A stretch of 64,000 nucleotides of DNA from NCBI RefSeq assembly GCF_003383615.1, contig NZ_QNUL01000021.1, positions 45,184-109,183 on the forward strand, in the 5' to 3' direction. The notes below the pieces were generated by a model. The model saw nothing but the letters and a program-made list of their open reading frames with translations, had not been told where the DNA came from and did no database searches. Below are positions 1 through 7,657 of the stretch, piece after piece (the stretch's first letter is position 1; each line of letters opens with the position of its first letter). This stretch comes from Dyadobacter luteus (GTDB taxonomy: Bacteria > Bacteroidota > Bacteroidia > Cytophagales > Spirosomataceae). The translations under genes and the position numbers were made by a program.

Positions 1-1177
1 TGCGGAACTGAGGCCACTCTGTAAAGATCATCAATGCATCCGCATCATCCAGGGCAGCATATGGCGTGTGGCAGAAAGTAATTTTATCTCCCAGTATTTC
101 CTTCACGTTGTTCATCGCTTCAGGATCATAGGCTGTGATGGTTGCACCTGCTTCAAGTAGCGCTTCTATGTTTTCCAATGCAGGAGCTTCACGGATATCA
201 TCAGTGTAGGGTTTAAAAGCAAGTCCCCAGACCGCTATTGTTTTTCCTTTAAGATCTCCGCCGAAGTAATTGTTGACCATTGGAAGCAATTTTTTCTTCT
301 GATCGTAATTAACATCCATTACAGATTTCAGAATACGGAAATCGTAGTCATAATCTTCGGATGTTTTAGCAAGCGCCTGTACATCTTTTGGAAAGCAGCT
401 TCCTCCGTAACCAATACCTGCAAAAAGGAATCGCTTACCAATGCGGCTGTCTGTACCGATACCACGACGAATATCGTCGACATTGGCACCTACTTTTTCA
501 CAAAGATTAGCAATTTCATTCATGAAGGTAATCTTCATCGCAAGGAATGAATTGGCTGCATACTTGGTCATTTCCGCTGAGCGCTCATCCATGAAGATGA
601 CCGGATTGCCCTGACGAACAAGTGGAGCATACAACTTTTCCATCACTTTCTTCGCCTTCTCAGAAGTGGTCCCTACCACAACGCGGTCAGGTTTCATAAA
701 GTCTTCAACAGCAACTCCTTCTCTCAGGAATTCCGGATTGGAAACTACATCGAAATCAACTTTTATATTCTTAACAATAGCAGCGTGTACCTTTTCTGCA
801 GTTCCTACGGGTACTGTACTTTTATCTATGATCACAGCATAATGATCAAGAATATGTCCGAGATCGTCAGCCACTTTAAGAATGTATTTCAAATCTGCAG
901 ATCCGTCCTCTCCCGGAGGAGTAGGTAATGCCAGGAAAATAACCTCAGCATCCTGAATACCCTCTGCCAGATTGGTAGTAAACTGAAGACGTCCTTCAGC
1001 CACGTTACGGTCAAAAAGAACATCCAATCCAGGTTCGTAGATAGGAATGTCGCCTTTTTGCAACCTTTCCACTTTTCTTACATCAATATCAACGCATGTA
1101 ACCTGATTACCCGTTTCCGCAAAGCATGTTCCGGTAACCAATCCCACATAGCCTGTTCCTACAACGGCAATTTTCAT
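1..1177 (-). CDS. ugd: UDP-glucose 6-dehydrogenase (C-terminus cut off by window edge)
   Basis: Oxidises UDP-glucose to UDP-glucuronate with two NAD+, feeding exopolysaccharide or cell-surface glycan synthesis in the cytoplasm. Translating the minus strand from the ATG at 1177 gives MKIAVVGTGYVGLVTG, a Rossmann GxGxxG start. The middle-domain stretch FAGIGYGGSCFPKDV follows, whose Cys is the catalytic nucleophile of the UDP-glucose/GDP-mannose dehydrogenase family. About 392 residues are visible of a usual 435-440, so roughly 45 C-terminal residues lie outside the window. A box TACTTTTG on the minus strand at 1264-1271 matches the Bacteroidota -7 element and would give a 5' leader of about 80 nt. 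A GDP-mannose dehydrogenase is the alternative, but the sequence looks like the UDP-glucose branch. Confidence 0.9.
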   Translation of the reverse strand, partial: MKIAVVGTGYVGLVTGTCFAETGNQVTCVDIDVRKVERLQKGDIPIYEPGLDVLFDRNVAEGRLQFTTNLAEGIQDAEVIFLALPTPPGEDGSADLKYILKVADDLGHILDHYAVIIDKSTVPVGTAEKVHAAIVKNIKVDFDVVSNPEFLREGVAVEDFMKPDRVVVGTTSEKAKKVMEKLYAPLVRQGNPVIFMDERSAEMTKYAANSFLAMKITFMNEIANLCEKVGANVDDIRRGIGTDSRIGKRFLFAGIGYGGSCFPKDVQALAKTSEDYDYDFRILKSVMDVNYDQKKKLLPMVNNYFGGDLKGKTIAVWGLAFKPYTDDIREAPALENIEALLEAGATITAYDPEAMNNVKEILGDKITFCHTPYAALDDADALMIFTEWPQFR

Positions 1178-1263
1178 AAATGTGTTTAAAGTATATAGTT
1201 GTGATGGAATCTCAAAAGAACGACAGATTGTATTTAACCAAGTCCGATTCCCAGAGTATCGGG

Positions 1264-1271
1264 CAAAAGTA
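1264..1271 (-). promoter_or_regulatory. Candidate -7 promoter box for ugd
   Basis: Reads TACTTTTG on the minus strand, an exact fit to TAnnTTTG, 87 nt upstream of the ugd ATG. I see no clear TTG -33 element at the right distance, so only half of the promoter is supported. Confidence 0.35.
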
Positions 1272-1380
1272 ATTTTTTTAGGCGAATCAGTACCCGACAT
1301 TTTCTGATTTGTTTTCGTATGGTCGGTGAAATATGTTTATTTCTTCTTATTATTGAATATATCAAATTGAAATCATCAAC

Positions 1381-2547
1381 ATGACACAGCATACACATTC
1401 AGAAATCGAAGACCAGAGACAGGAAGCATGTAAGCTCATAGAAGAAACAATACATGACTTTGCTACCAGATATATAACACCATTTGTACGTGAATGGGAT
1501 GACTCTCAATTTTTTCCTAAACAGGTTTTTAATCAATTAGGAGAATTGGGATTAATGGGCATGCTGGTTCCTGAAAACTATAGCGGAGCCGGACTTGGTT
1601 ACCGTGAATATGTTACGGCTATTGTAGCATTGTCTAAGGTAGATCCATCCGTTGGTCTCTCTATGGCAGCGCATAACTCTTTATGTACCAATCATATATT
1701 GATTTTCGGGTCGGATGAACAAAAGGATAAGTACCTTCCTTTACTCGCAACAGGGAAATGGATTGGAGCTTGGGGACTTACTGAGCCCAATACCGGTTCG
1801 GATGCAGGAAATATGAGAACTGTTGCCGTGAAGGATGGAAATGATTGGGTAATCAACGGTTCCAAAAATTTTATTACCAATGGGAAAAGCGGCGATGTAG
1901 CTGTCGTGATCACCCGAACCGGTGAGCCTGGTGATAAGCATGGTGCTACTGCTTTTATTATTGAACATGGTACGCCGGGGTTTTCTTCCGGAAGAAAGGA
2001 GGATAAGCTGGGAATGAGAGCATCTGAGACCGTCGAACTGATATTTCAGGATTGCAGGGTATCGGATAGTCAGCGAATAGGAGAAATCGGAGATGGGTTT
2101 ATTCAATCACTGAAAGTATTGGATGGCGGCCGTATTTCCATTGCAGCTTTGGGAGTTGGGACTGCACAAGGCGCTTATGAAGCTGCTTTGGCTTACTCCA
2201 AACAGCGGGAGCAATTCGGAAAGGCGATAGCGGGGTTCCAGGGAATACAGTTCAAACTGGCAGATATGTTTACCGATATTCAGGCTTCTTCTTTGCTTAC
2301 CTATCATGCTGCTGCACTCAAGGACAAGGGTGAAAAGGTAACGCTGCACAGTGCGGTAGCGAAATATCACTCATCGGAGACGGCTGTGAGAGTCGCAAAC
2401 GACGCAGTACAAATATTCGGTGGCTACGGCTTTACAAAAGATTATCCGGTTGAGAAATTCTATCGGGACAGCAAACTTTGTACAATAGGAGAGGGAACAA
2501 GCGAAATTCAGAAGATGGTCATTTCCAAAGAAATACTGAATGGGTAG
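1381..2547 (+). CDS. Acyl-CoA dehydrogenase
   Basis: FAD-dependent alpha,beta-dehydrogenation of an acyl-CoA in fatty-acid or branched-chain amino-acid breakdown, passing electrons to ETF. The 388-residue length is typical of short/medium-chain members. The flavin- and substrate-binding motif WGLTEPNTGSD is at residues 131-141, REQFG at 276-280 and GGYG at 347-350. The C-terminal motif IGEGTSEIQ places the catalytic base at Glu371, aligned with the Glu of MCAD. The soluble N-terminus has no signal. It stands alone between the divergent ugd and the slipin gene; no ETF or thiolase gene is nearby. Substrate chain length cannot be read from sequence. Confidence 0.93.
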   Translation: MTQHTHSEIEDQRQEACKLIEETIHDFATRYITPFVREWDDSQFFPKQVFNQLGELGLMGMLVPENYSGAGLGYREYVTAIVALSKVDPSVGLSMAAHNSLCTNHILIFGSDEQKDKYLPLLATGKWIGAWGLTEPNTGSDAGNMRTVAVKDGNDWVINGSKNFITNGKSGDVAVVITRTGEPGDKHGATAFIIEHGTPGFSSGRKEDKLGMRASETVELIFQDCRVSDSQRIGEIGDGFIQSLKVLDGGRISIAALGVGTAQGAYEAALAYSKQREQFGKAIAGFQGIQFKLADMFTDIQASSLLTYHAAALKDKGEKVTLHSAVAKYHSSETAVRVANDAVQIFGGYGFTKDYPVEKFYRDSKLCTIGEGTSEIQKMVISKEILNG

Positions 2548-2669
2548 GCGGTTAGCCATTCATCACCCTATTGAGCCGACGAGCGGTGTAAGCTGCTCGT
2601 TGGTACCACAAAACTAGGAACAGAGGGCCGCTGTGGCTATTTTCGCAAGAAACCATAATCCGGCTAACT

Positions 2670-3581
2670 ATGACTCCGTTAATTGTACTTCTTGTTCTTG
2701 TCGTCATTACCGTGCTAATGACCGTAAAAGTGGTTCCACAACAAACGGCCTATATCCTCGAACGTTTGGGTAAGTTTTATGCTGTACTTCAGCCCGGGAT
2801 CAACTTCATCATTCCTTTTTTTGACAGGATTGCATACAAATATACATTGAAGGAGTCTGCTGTAGATATCCCTGAGCAGATCTGTATCACCCGCGATAAC
2901 GTCCAGGTACGCATGGATGGTGTAATCTTTATTCAGGTGATTGATCCGAAAAAAGCTGCATACGGAATTGCAGATTATACCTTCGCTGTAACGCAACTTG
3001 CGCAGACTACCATGAGAAGTGAGATTGGTAAGCTGGATCTTGATAAAACATTTGAAGAACGTATGACCATCAACCGTGCTGTGGTGGAAAGTATTGACGA
3101 GGCAGCGATAGGTTGGGGTGTGAAAGTCCTTCGTTATGAAATTAAAAACATTACTCCGCCGCAAAGTGTACTGAATGCGATGGAAAAACAGATGCAGGCT
3201 GAACGTGAACGTCGTGCTGTGATTCTGCAGTCAGATGGTGAAAAGCAGGCAGCGATTAATGTTGCTGAAGGACAAAAACAGAAAGTTGTTCTTGAATCCG
3301 AAGGTTTGCGGTTAAGACAAATCAATGAGGCGGAAGGTGAAGCGGCTGCATTGAGATCGGTGGCAGAGGCAACAGCTGAGAGTATCAGGCTTGTTGCAGA
3401 AGCGATACAAAGAGAGGGGGGAGCTGAGGCGGTTCAGCTTAAAGTAGCAGAGAACTATATTGAGCAGTTTGGTAAAGTAGCCAAGGCAGGTAACACGCTA
3501 ATTCTTCCTGCGAACCTGGCAGATATGGGCTCCCTGGTGGCCTCTGCACTCACCGTTGTTAAGTCTACAGAAAAGAAATAG
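2670..3581 (+). CDS. SPFH/Band 7 membrane protein (paraslipin, QmcA-like)
   Basis: Stomatin/prohibitin-family scaffold thought to organise lipid microdomains or to associate with FtsH-type proteolysis. Residues 1-20 form one N-terminal membrane anchor. The Band 7 domain follows at about 20-180. A long charged coiled coil at about 175-250, rich in Ala, Glu and Arg, leads to a short C-terminal tail. Only 3 nt separate it from the NfeD-like gene downstream; the paraslipin-NfeD pair is a classic conserved operon, which supports both calls. Exact physiological role is unknown. Confidence 0.9.
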   Translation: MTPLIVLLVLVVITVLMTVKVVPQQTAYILERLGKFYAVLQPGINFIIPFFDRIAYKYTLKESAVDIPEQICITRDNVQVRMDGVIFIQVIDPKKAAYGIADYTFAVTQLAQTTMRSEIGKLDLDKTFEERMTINRAVVESIDEAAIGWGVKVLRYEIKNITPPQSVLNAMEKQMQAERERRAVILQSDGEKQAAINVAEGQKQKVVLESEGLRLRQINEAEGEAAALRSVAEATAESIRLVAEAIQREGGAEAVQLKVAENYIEQFGKVAKAGNTLILPANLADMGSLVASALTVVKSTEKK

Positions 3582-3584
3582 GAT

Positions 3585-4025
3585 ATGGATTTGTCGCTTG
3601 CCCAAATATGGCTGATCATAGGTTTGGTGATGCTTTTAGCAGAGCTTGTCAGCGTATTGCTTGTCTTTATATTTTTTGCAATCGGAGCACTTCTGACGGC
3701 TTTGCTGGCCAGCTTTGGTATTCTGCCCGACATTGAAACGCAGATTATAGCATTTTCGGCTATTTCTATTATATCAATGCTGATCCTTCGCAAGCAAGCC
3801 AGAAAGTTGCTCGATAACCGCGGCAAACATCATGAATACAATGAGTTCGTTGGAGAGACAGCACTGGTAATCAGAGATATTCCTGTAAGCGGACAAGGGA
3901 AAATATATTACCGTGGAGCAGAATGGAAGGCTATATCATCAGATAATGAAATCATCACTGCCGGCAGTAAGGTAGTCATCAAGCAGACAGATGGCATTGT
4001 TTTGATCGTGGAAGAATCGATCTAA
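3585..4025 (+). CDS. NfeD-like membrane protein
   Basis: Short (146 aa) NfeD1b-type partner of the upstream SPFH protein. Residues 5-45 and 50-68 are strongly hydrophobic and form the membrane part. The C-terminal 65 residues, containing GETALVIRD and GKIYYRGAEWKA, look like the small OB-fold (SoluteBinding/NfeD C-terminal) domain. There is no ClpP-like serine protease domain, unlike long NfeD proteins. The gene ends at a bidirectional terminator shared with the convergent phosphatase gene. Confidence 0.88.
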   Translation: MDLSLAQIWLIIGLVMLLAELVSVLLVFIFFAIGALLTALLASFGILPDIETQIIAFSAISIISMLILRKQARKLLDNRGKHHEYNEFVGETALVIRDIPVSGQGKIYYRGAEWKAISSDNEIITAGSKVVIKQTDGIVLIVEESI

Positions 4026-4045
4026 GAAATTTTCATCAGCAATAG

Positions 4046-4095
4046 AAAAAGGAGCCGGGCAATATCATTTTGCTCCGGCTCCCTCTCTTTTTTAC
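4046..4095. terminator. Bidirectional terminator between nfeD-like gene and pafA-like gene
   Basis: GGAGCCGG at 4051-4058 pairs with CCGGCTCC at 4075-4082, with a further partial GCA/TGC pairing inside. T-rich sequence follows on the plus strand and AAAAA precedes it, giving a T-run on the minus strand. It sits between two convergent genes. Confidence 0.75.
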
Positions 4096-4102
4096 TATAT
4101 GC

Positions 4103-5758
4103 TTATTTTTTTAGCGCTTCCTGAACTGGTACTCCTATATTTCCGCTGGCAGGAAGAATATGCAGCAATGATGCTACTGTAGGAGCGATGTCCGATACGG
4201 ATGTTCTTTTCAATGTTTCACCTTTATTGACACCCCAACCAAACATGACGAAAGGTACCTGGGTGTCATAGTTGTATGGCGTTCCGTGTGATGTACCTGT
4301 TGAGCTGCCATAAAACCATCCAGGCTCTGAAATGATCTGGATATCACCACTTCTTTTAGCATGCACGTTGTTTTTGAATAGCTCCAGCTGATAGGTGTTC
4401 AAAGATGCCTTGCCCATGTCGGTCAGGTCAAGCACATCGGCAATACCCGGAACTTTAAGCAATGCATTTCTGAGAACGGAATAAAGATCGGCTACTTTCA
4501 GTTTCTTCTTTCTCAATAGATTGTGGTCGAAATAAAGCTGGTTATTGTCCGTAGCGATAACATATTTATCCTCTCCGAAAGCTTCACTCAAAGAGTTTTT
4601 AACAGCAGCTGTTACCAATTTACGGTCTACCAGTCCTGCTGGTAACTTATGCTCTTTGGCAAATCCCGGTACATCCACAACACCATGATCGGCTGTCAGG
4701 AAAACAGTATATTCACCTTTACCTACATGCCCGTCCAGGAAATTGAAAAGGTCAGCAAATTCACGATCCAGACGAAGAAAGTCATCCTGCTGTTCCACCG
4801 CATTCGGTCCTACGCTATGTCCGATTTTATCAGGTGTAGAAAAACTGATTGCCAGAAAGTCAGTATCCTTCCCTTTTCCAAGATTTTCACCTTTTACTGC
4901 AGCAATCGCCATTTCTTTGGTAATTGTATTTCCCCATGGCGTATTGGTTACTACACCAAAAGCGTCACCCGCCAGGCCGGCAAGTTCATATGGGAATACC
5001 GGTTTGGCAGCACCCGGTAATTTTCCTTCCCAAGGCACATCGTCAGGGGAACTTTGGGTATACTGATCAGCCGGAAGTAAGAGCTGCCATCCTTTTTTAA
5101 GATATTCCGATGGCATTTTTTTCGCATTGTAATCTTTCGCCCATTGAGGAAGATCGTTCATATAATAGGTGCTGGTTACCCAGTTGCCTGTTTTTGAATC
5201 AAACCAGTAGGCGCCATTGGCAGTGTGCCCACCCGGAAGTATCGCTCCGCGGTCCTTAATAGAAACGCTGATGGTTTTATTGCGGAAATTCGTTGCAATA
5301 CGTAACTGATCAGATACGGTGCTTACCAGAAGATTGCGTGGCGACATTTTTCCTACGCTGCCATTACTACTGCCGACAGTTGTAACAGTACTGTCTTCCA
5401 CACAGTAAACACCACGATCTGAGATCTTGTCATGCCAGTCATTTCCGACAATACCATTGATAGCCGGAACGGAGCCTGTGTAAACTGATGCGTGCCCGGC
5501 AGCAGTTACGGTGATAGCGTAGCTGTAATGATTGTTTCTGCAATTGAACCCTTCATTCATCATGCGTTTAAAACCGCCTTCTACGTATTGGTCATAATAG
5601 CGATACAAATAATCGTAGCGCATCTGATCCACAACTATACCAACCACTAGCTTAGGACGTGCTAATGCAGTCGGCTTGGCAACTGTTTTCTTTACCGTTT
5701 GCGCCTGCACATTACAGAATAAAAATGCACCTGCGACAAATAGGGATAGTTTTTTCAC
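4103..5758 (-). CDS. pafA: PafA-type alkaline phosphatase (copy 1)
   Basis: Exported phosphomonoesterase of the alkaline phosphatase superfamily, releasing phosphate in the periplasm. A signal peptide ends near residue 20 (NVQAQ). The active site can be read against Elizabethkingia PafA (T79, N100, K162, R164, numbering from memory). Here Thr85 is the nucleophile, with Asn106 and a Lys168-x-Arg170 pair at identical spacing. Zinc ligands fit Asp44, Asp310, His314, Asp357, His358 and His491. At 551 residues it is full length. It lies 43 nt downstream of a close paralogue on the same strand, so the two are probably co-transcribed. All catalytic residues are intact in both copies. Confidence 0.92.
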   Translation of the reverse strand: MKKLSLFVAGAFLFCNVQAQTVKKTVAKPTALARPKLVVGIVVDQMRYDYLYRYYDQYVEGGFKRMMNEGFNCRNNHYSYAITVTAAGHASVYTGSVPAINGIVGNDWHDKISDRGVYCVEDSTVTTVGSSNGSVGKMSPRNLLVSTVSDQLRIATNFRNKTISVSIKDRGAILPGGHTANGAYWFDSKTGNWVTSTYYMNDLPQWAKDYNAKKMPSEYLKKGWQLLLPADQYTQSSPDDVPWEGKLPGAAKPVFPYELAGLAGDAFGVVTNTPWGNTITKEMAIAAVKGENLGKGKDTDFLAISFSTPDKIGHSVGPNAVEQQDDFLRLDREFADLFNFLDGHVGKGEYTVFLTADHGVVDVPGFAKEHKLPAGLVDRKLVTAAVKNSLSEAFGEDKYVIATDNNQLYFDHNLLRKKKLKVADLYSVLRNALLKVPGIADVLDLTDMGKASLNTYQLELFKNNVHAKRSGDIQIISEPGWFYGSSTGTSHGTPYNYDTQVPFVMFGWGVNKGETLKRTSVSDIAPTVASLLHILPASGNIGVPVQEALKK

Positions 5759-5801
5759 AATTCAGGTTTTAGGTTTAAAATAAAAAATATCAGATTGGCT
5801 A

Positions 5802-7469
5802 CTATTTTTTTAACGCTTCTTCTACGGGATTTCCCACGTTTCCGCTGGGGGGTAAAATATGCAGCAAAGCAGAAATAGTGGGTGCTATGTCAGCAATAGT
5901 AGTGCGTCTGAGTGTTTCTCCCTTGTTCACTCCCCAGCCATACAGCAGGAAAGGAACATGTGTATCATAGTTGTATGGTGTTCCGTGATCGGTACCTGTT
6001 CCGTAGGACGAAGCAAACCAGCCTGGCTGGACGATCACCTGAATATCTCCGCTGCGTTTGGCATTGATATTGTTTTTATAAAGTTCAAGCTGGTAAGTAT
6101 TGAGCGGAGCATTATTAATATCAGTCAGATTGATAACATCAGCTATGCCTTGCACGGATAGTAGGGTAGTGCGGATAACCTCATGTACATCTTTTACTGA
6201 TATTTTCTTTTCTTTCAGCAATGCATTGTTGAGGTAAAGCTGGTAATTTTCAAAGCCTTGTATATACTCACCTTCTCCGAATGCCTCATTGAGTGACTTT
6301 ACAATCGTTCTTGTCAGCGTAGTAGGATTCATCAGTCCGGCTGGTAACTTATGCTCCTGCCAGAAAGCCGGAACGTCCATGGCACCATGATCAGCCGTAA
6401 GGAAAACAGTGTAGTTGCCTTTGCCGGTCCAGGTATCCAGGAAGTTGAAAAGGTCGGCGAATTCCATATCAAGCTTCAGGTAATTATCTTCCTGCTCCAC
6501 TGAATTCGGGCCAAATGCATGGCCAATACGATCAGGTGTAGAAAAGCTGACAGCAAGGAAATCGGTATCAGTTCCTTTTCCAAGATTCTCACCTTTGATG
6601 GCAGCAATGGCCATATCTTTTGTCATGGTATTTCCCCATGGAGAAGTAGTCACTACCCCAAACGCATCACCCGCCGTACCGATCAGCTCATGTGGGAATA
6701 CAGGTTTTTTAGCTCCGGACAAGGTTCCTTCCCACGGAACATCGTCAGGAGAGCTTTGGGTATATTGCTCGATTGGAAGCAGCGTATTCCAGCCGCGTCT
6801 CATATATTCAGTTGGCATTTTTTTGCCATTATAATCTTTTACCCATTGTGGTAAATCCTGCGCGTAATAAGTACTGGTTACGAAGTTTCCGGTTTTTGAA
6901 TCAAACCAATAAGCACCATTTGCTGCATGTCCTGCCGGAAGAATAGAAGCGCGGTCTTTTATCGCGACACCTATGGTTTTGGATCTGAAATTGGTAGCGA
7001 TACGAAGCTGATCCGTTACTGTAGAAACGAGCAGATTCCGTGGCGACATTTTTCCAACTGTTACGTTGTTGCTGCCCACAGTGGCAACAGTTTTGTCGTC
7101 GGTACAGTAAACGTTAGCGGCTGTGCTTTTGTCGTACCAGTCGTTGCCAACAATACCGTTTATCGCAGGTAGTGCGCCTGTATACACCGCCGAATGTCCT
7201 GCGGCTGTAACTGTAAGCGCATAGTGATAATGATTATTCCGGCAATTGAAGCCGTCGTTCATCAATCTTTTCAGCCCGCCTTCTTTGTATTTATCGTAAT
7301 AACGGTACAAATAATCGTAGCGCATCTGGTCTACTACAATACCCACGACAAGTTTTGGGCGGGCAAGTTTACCAGTTTGTTTTTTCTCCTGAGTCTGGCC
7401 TGTTGCAGTAGTGGAGATGATGGACCAGACGAAGGTGAGATGAAGTAGTAACCGTAATATCTGTTTCAT
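5802..7469 (-). CDS. pafA: PafA-type alkaline phosphatase (copy 2, first gene of pair)
   Basis: Paralogue of the adjacent downstream gene and very similar along its whole length; for example both carry VVGIVVDQMRYDYLYRYYD. It has its own signal peptide (about residues 1-25). Predicted active-site residues are Thr88, Asn109, Lys171 and Arg173. Predicted metal ligands are Asp47, Asp313, His317, Asp360, His361 and His495. The 83-residue spacing from nucleophile to Lys equals that of PafA. Differences cluster in surface stretches such as the region around residues 375-430, so substrate preference or stability may differ. No Pho-box-like operator was identified upstream. Confidence 0.92.
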   Translation of the reverse strand: MKQILRLLLHLTFVWSIISTTATGQTQEKKQTGKLARPKLVVGIVVDQMRYDYLYRYYDKYKEGGLKRLMNDGFNCRNNHYHYALTVTAAGHSAVYTGALPAINGIVGNDWYDKSTAANVYCTDDKTVATVGSNNVTVGKMSPRNLLVSTVTDQLRIATNFRSKTIGVAIKDRASILPAGHAANGAYWFDSKTGNFVTSTYYAQDLPQWVKDYNGKKMPTEYMRRGWNTLLPIEQYTQSSPDDVPWEGTLSGAKKPVFPHELIGTAGDAFGVVTTSPWGNTMTKDMAIAAIKGENLGKGTDTDFLAVSFSTPDRIGHAFGPNSVEQEDNYLKLDMEFADLFNFLDTWTGKGNYTVFLTADHGAMDVPAFWQEHKLPAGLMNPTTLTRTIVKSLNEAFGEGEYIQGFENYQLYLNNALLKEKKISVKDVHEVIRTTLLSVQGIADVINLTDINNAPLNTYQLELYKNNINAKRSGDIQVIVQPGWFASSYGTGTDHGTPYNYDTHVPFLLYGWGVNKGETLRRTTIADIAPTISALLHILPPSGNVGNPVEEALKK

Positions 7470-7600
7470 ATTTCGTGGAAAAATAAAAAGATAAATATAA
7501 GGGACGCCCCTCAGTGAATGCCCATCAATGTTTTATTTAATTTTATTTTAATAAATACTTTATATCAATTACGGTAGTAAGCTCAATTCATACTACTGTT

Positions 7601-7639
7601 AAAAAAAGAAACCGGATCGCTTTCCAGCAACCCGGTTTC
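7601..7639 (-). terminator. Terminator of M16 peptidase gene
   Basis: GAAACCGG at 7608-7615 and CCGGTTTC at 7632-7639 form an 8-bp stem. On the minus strand it is followed by a run of seven T (plus-strand A-run 7601-7607), about 20 nt after the peptidase stop codon. Confidence 0.8.
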
Positions 7640-7657
7640 CTGTTCAGTTTATTTGAC

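Noticed and set aside
7500..7530. GC-rich GGGACGCCCCTCAG as a phosphatase operator or hairpin
   Set aside because: The arms do not pair properly and no repeat suitable for a Pho-type operator is visible.
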